This document shows, piece after piece, positions 4,290-5,633 of a stretch of DNA of 5,633 nt. The translations under genes were made by a program, and so were the position numbers. Every line of letters starts with the position of its first letter. Position 1 is the first letter of the stretch. This stretch comes from CAZNQW01 sp964575225 (GTDB lineage: Bacteria > Chloroflexota > Anaerolineae > JAAYZQ01). The notes beneath the pieces were generated by a model. The model was not told where the DNA came from. It saw nothing but the letters and a program-made list of their open reading frames with translations, and did not search any database. The stretch spans positions 1 through 5,633 of the forward strand of contig CAZNQW010000249.1 of the NCBI GenBank assembly GCA_964575225.1, given 5' to 3'.

Positions 4290-5588
4290 ATGGAAGAGAG
4301 ACAACGAGAGCCCATGAGCCTGAGCCGTCGTACGTTCCTGAAGGCGACAGGGGCCCTGGGTGCGGCTACGGCCATCGTCGGCGGTGGCTCCAGCTTGCTG
4401 AAGAACGCGCAGGTCGCCGAAGCGGCTGCGCAGGCCCAGGGACAGGACGTGCAGTTGATCCCGACGTTCTGCGCCATGTGCGGCCCCAGCTCCGGCTGCG
4501 GCATCAACGCCAAGGTGGTAGATGGCAAGTTCGTGGGTATCGAGCCCTTCCCCGAGTGCCCGACGAACAAGGGCAAGAACTGCCCCAAGGCCCACGCGGC
4601 GCCCCAGTGGCTGTATTCGCCCGAGCGGTTGCGCTACCCGATGAAGCGGGTGGGCGAAAAGGGCGAAGGCAAGTTCGAGCGCATCACCTGGGACGAAGGC
4701 ATCACCCTGATCGCCGACAAGCTCAAAGAGCAGGCGGAGAAATACGGGCCCGAGAGCCTGGGCATGGTTTCGCCGGCGCGGCGGTCCTATTCCGAGTATC
4801 TGTACCGCTTTTTGATGACCCACGGCAGCCCCAACTATGGCCATAGCGGCATCTGCGCGCTGCAGAGGATGTTCACCATGTCCTACACGGTGGGCGCCTT
4901 CCCCTCGGCGGACTATGGCAATGCCGACCTGATCCTCATCTGGGGTGCGGCGCCGGTCTATTCGGGCGCGACCAAGGGCGGCGTGGCCAAGATTATCGCG
5001 GCCAAAAAGCGCGGCGCCAAGTTCATCACCATCAAGCCCACCATCGAATCGGACACCGCTGTTTCGGGCGCCGAGTGGGTTCCCATCCGCGCCGGCACCG
5101 ATGCGGCTTTGGCGCTGGCCATGTTGAATGTGGTCATTAACGAGAACCTGATCGACGCGGCCTTTGTGCGCGATTGGTGCTATGGCTTTGAAGAACTCAA
5201 AGAGCACGTGCAGCAGTATCCGCCCGAGTGGGCCGAGCCGATCACCGGCGTCCCGGCCGATCAGATCAAGAGCGTGGCGCGGCGGTACGCGACAACGCCC
5301 AAGGCGACCATCGATTCCAGCAACGGCCCCGAGCATGCCCGGGCAGCCAACGATACCTTCCGCGCTCTGGGCGCTTTGATGGCCATTACCGGTCACCTGG
5401 ACCGAAAGGGCGGCAACGTCTGGGGCAGCGGCAGCACCATGCCCGCGCCAAAGGGCGTTCACCTGATGGACCGCTACACCGAAGAATGGAAGGACAAGCT
5501 CGTCGGCTTTGAATTCCCCCGGGAATTGCAGCCCTTCTTTGAGGGGATGTCCTGCTCCACGTACCGCATGTGGAACAGCGTCCTGACC
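4290..5588 (+). CDS. Tat-exported molybdopterin oxidoreductase catalytic subunit, C-terminus missing
   Basis: This is the N-terminal 433 residues of a DMSO-reductase-superfamily catalytic subunit; complete members are usually about 700-1000 aa. A Tat signal is clear: SRRTFLK (12-18), a hydrophobic stretch (about 21-36) and an Ala-rich cleavage region near 43-48. The folded, cofactor-loaded enzyme should thus be exported. The [4Fe-4S] ligands are Cys61, Cys64, Cys70 and Cys98 (C-x2-C-x5-C-x27-C). Lys100 follows the last cysteine as in electron-relaying members. PERLRYPMKRVG (111-122) and WDE (134-136) are typical of the family. HGSPNYGHSGIC (178-189) aligns with the metal-ligand loop, making Cys189 the likely Mo/W ligand, as in polysulfide/thiosulfate reductase-like enzymes. 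The substrate is not determinable: a sulfur-compound or arsenate-type reductase is possible. No iron-sulfur or membrane partner is visible because genomic sequence ends at 5588. Confidence 0.92.
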
Positions 5589-5633
5589 AGATCGGAAGAG
5601 CACACGTCTGAACTCCAGTCACCGCTCATTATC
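5589..5633. other. Illumina TruSeq adapter and index, non-genomic
   Basis: From 5589 the sequence is the standard TruSeq adapter, beginning AGATCGGAAGAGC and running to 5622. An 8-base index-like CGCTCATT (5623-5630) follows, then ATC, which is how the adapter continues after the index. From memory the 8-mer is a TruSeq HT i7 index (D703). The forward reading frame gives RSEEHTSELQSP and the reverse frame gives TGVQTCALPI, both well-known adapter artefact peptides. The first A (5589) may be genomic or the A-tail. The molybdoenzyme frame runs into this tract, so its last 15 apparent residues are false. Confidence 0.98.

Noticed and set aside
4260..5603. A 447-codon minus-strand frame opposite the molybdoenzyme
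   Set aside because: It is the antisense shadow of a high-GC gene, its apparent start lies inside the adapter, and it has no recognisable domain.
5386..5622. Minus-strand protein beginning MTGVQTCALPI
   Set aside because: Its first residues are translated TruSeq adapter, a known artefact.
1..5633. CRISPR array, insertion sequence, phage or toxin-antitoxin module
   Set aside because: No regularly spaced repeats, terminal inverted repeats, transposase motifs or small paired genes are present. The only tandem repeat is the coding one in the helicase tail.

Overview
The window looks like one end of a metagenomic or draft contig from a moderately GC-rich bacterium with ordinary sigma70/sigmaA-type promoters. 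Three of its four promoter candidates are near-consensus with an exact 17-bp spacer. Gene content (RhlE-type DEAD-box helicase, ornithine aminotransferase, Tat-exported molybdopterin oxidoreductase) would suit an anaerobic or facultative lineage such as Chloroflexota. That placement is inference; no rRNA or marker gene is present.

Layout, left to right. A class I SAM-dependent methyltransferase runs on the minus strand off the left edge (start at 686). Its TTGCAC-17-TATAAT promoter lies at 717-745. About 190 bp without a recognisable gene separate it from the divergent TTGACA-17-TAGAAT promoter (933-961), which drives ornithine aminotransferase (rocD, 1091-2290). A third strong promoter (2328-2356) follows and drives an RhlE-like DEAD-box RNA helicase (2509-3834). 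Between that promoter and the helicase start is a complete intrinsic terminator, preceded by a short segment that can pair with the terminator's left arm. This is the architecture of a transcription attenuator and is the best regulatory find in the window. The helicase ends in a basic tail made partly of a 15-bp tandem repeat encoding QGSGR, and is closed by a clean terminator.

The next 420 bp (3870-4289) hold no convincing gene. They contain a second terminator-like hairpin, a possible extended -10 promoter, and a stretch that can fold into several adjacent helices, including one with a GNRA tetraloop. After a strong Shine-Dalgarno site comes the catalytic subunit of a Tat-exported molybdopterin oxidoreductase (4290 onward).

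The last 45 bases (5589-5633) are not genomic. They are Illumina TruSeq adapter plus an 8-base index, so the molybdoenzyme is cut by a library artefact and no biology should be read after 5588.

The genes do not form one pathway. Each has its own promoter and most are separated by terminators, so this is a series of monocistronic units. No undescribed multi-gene system is visible. The candidate novelty lies in the RNA leaders.
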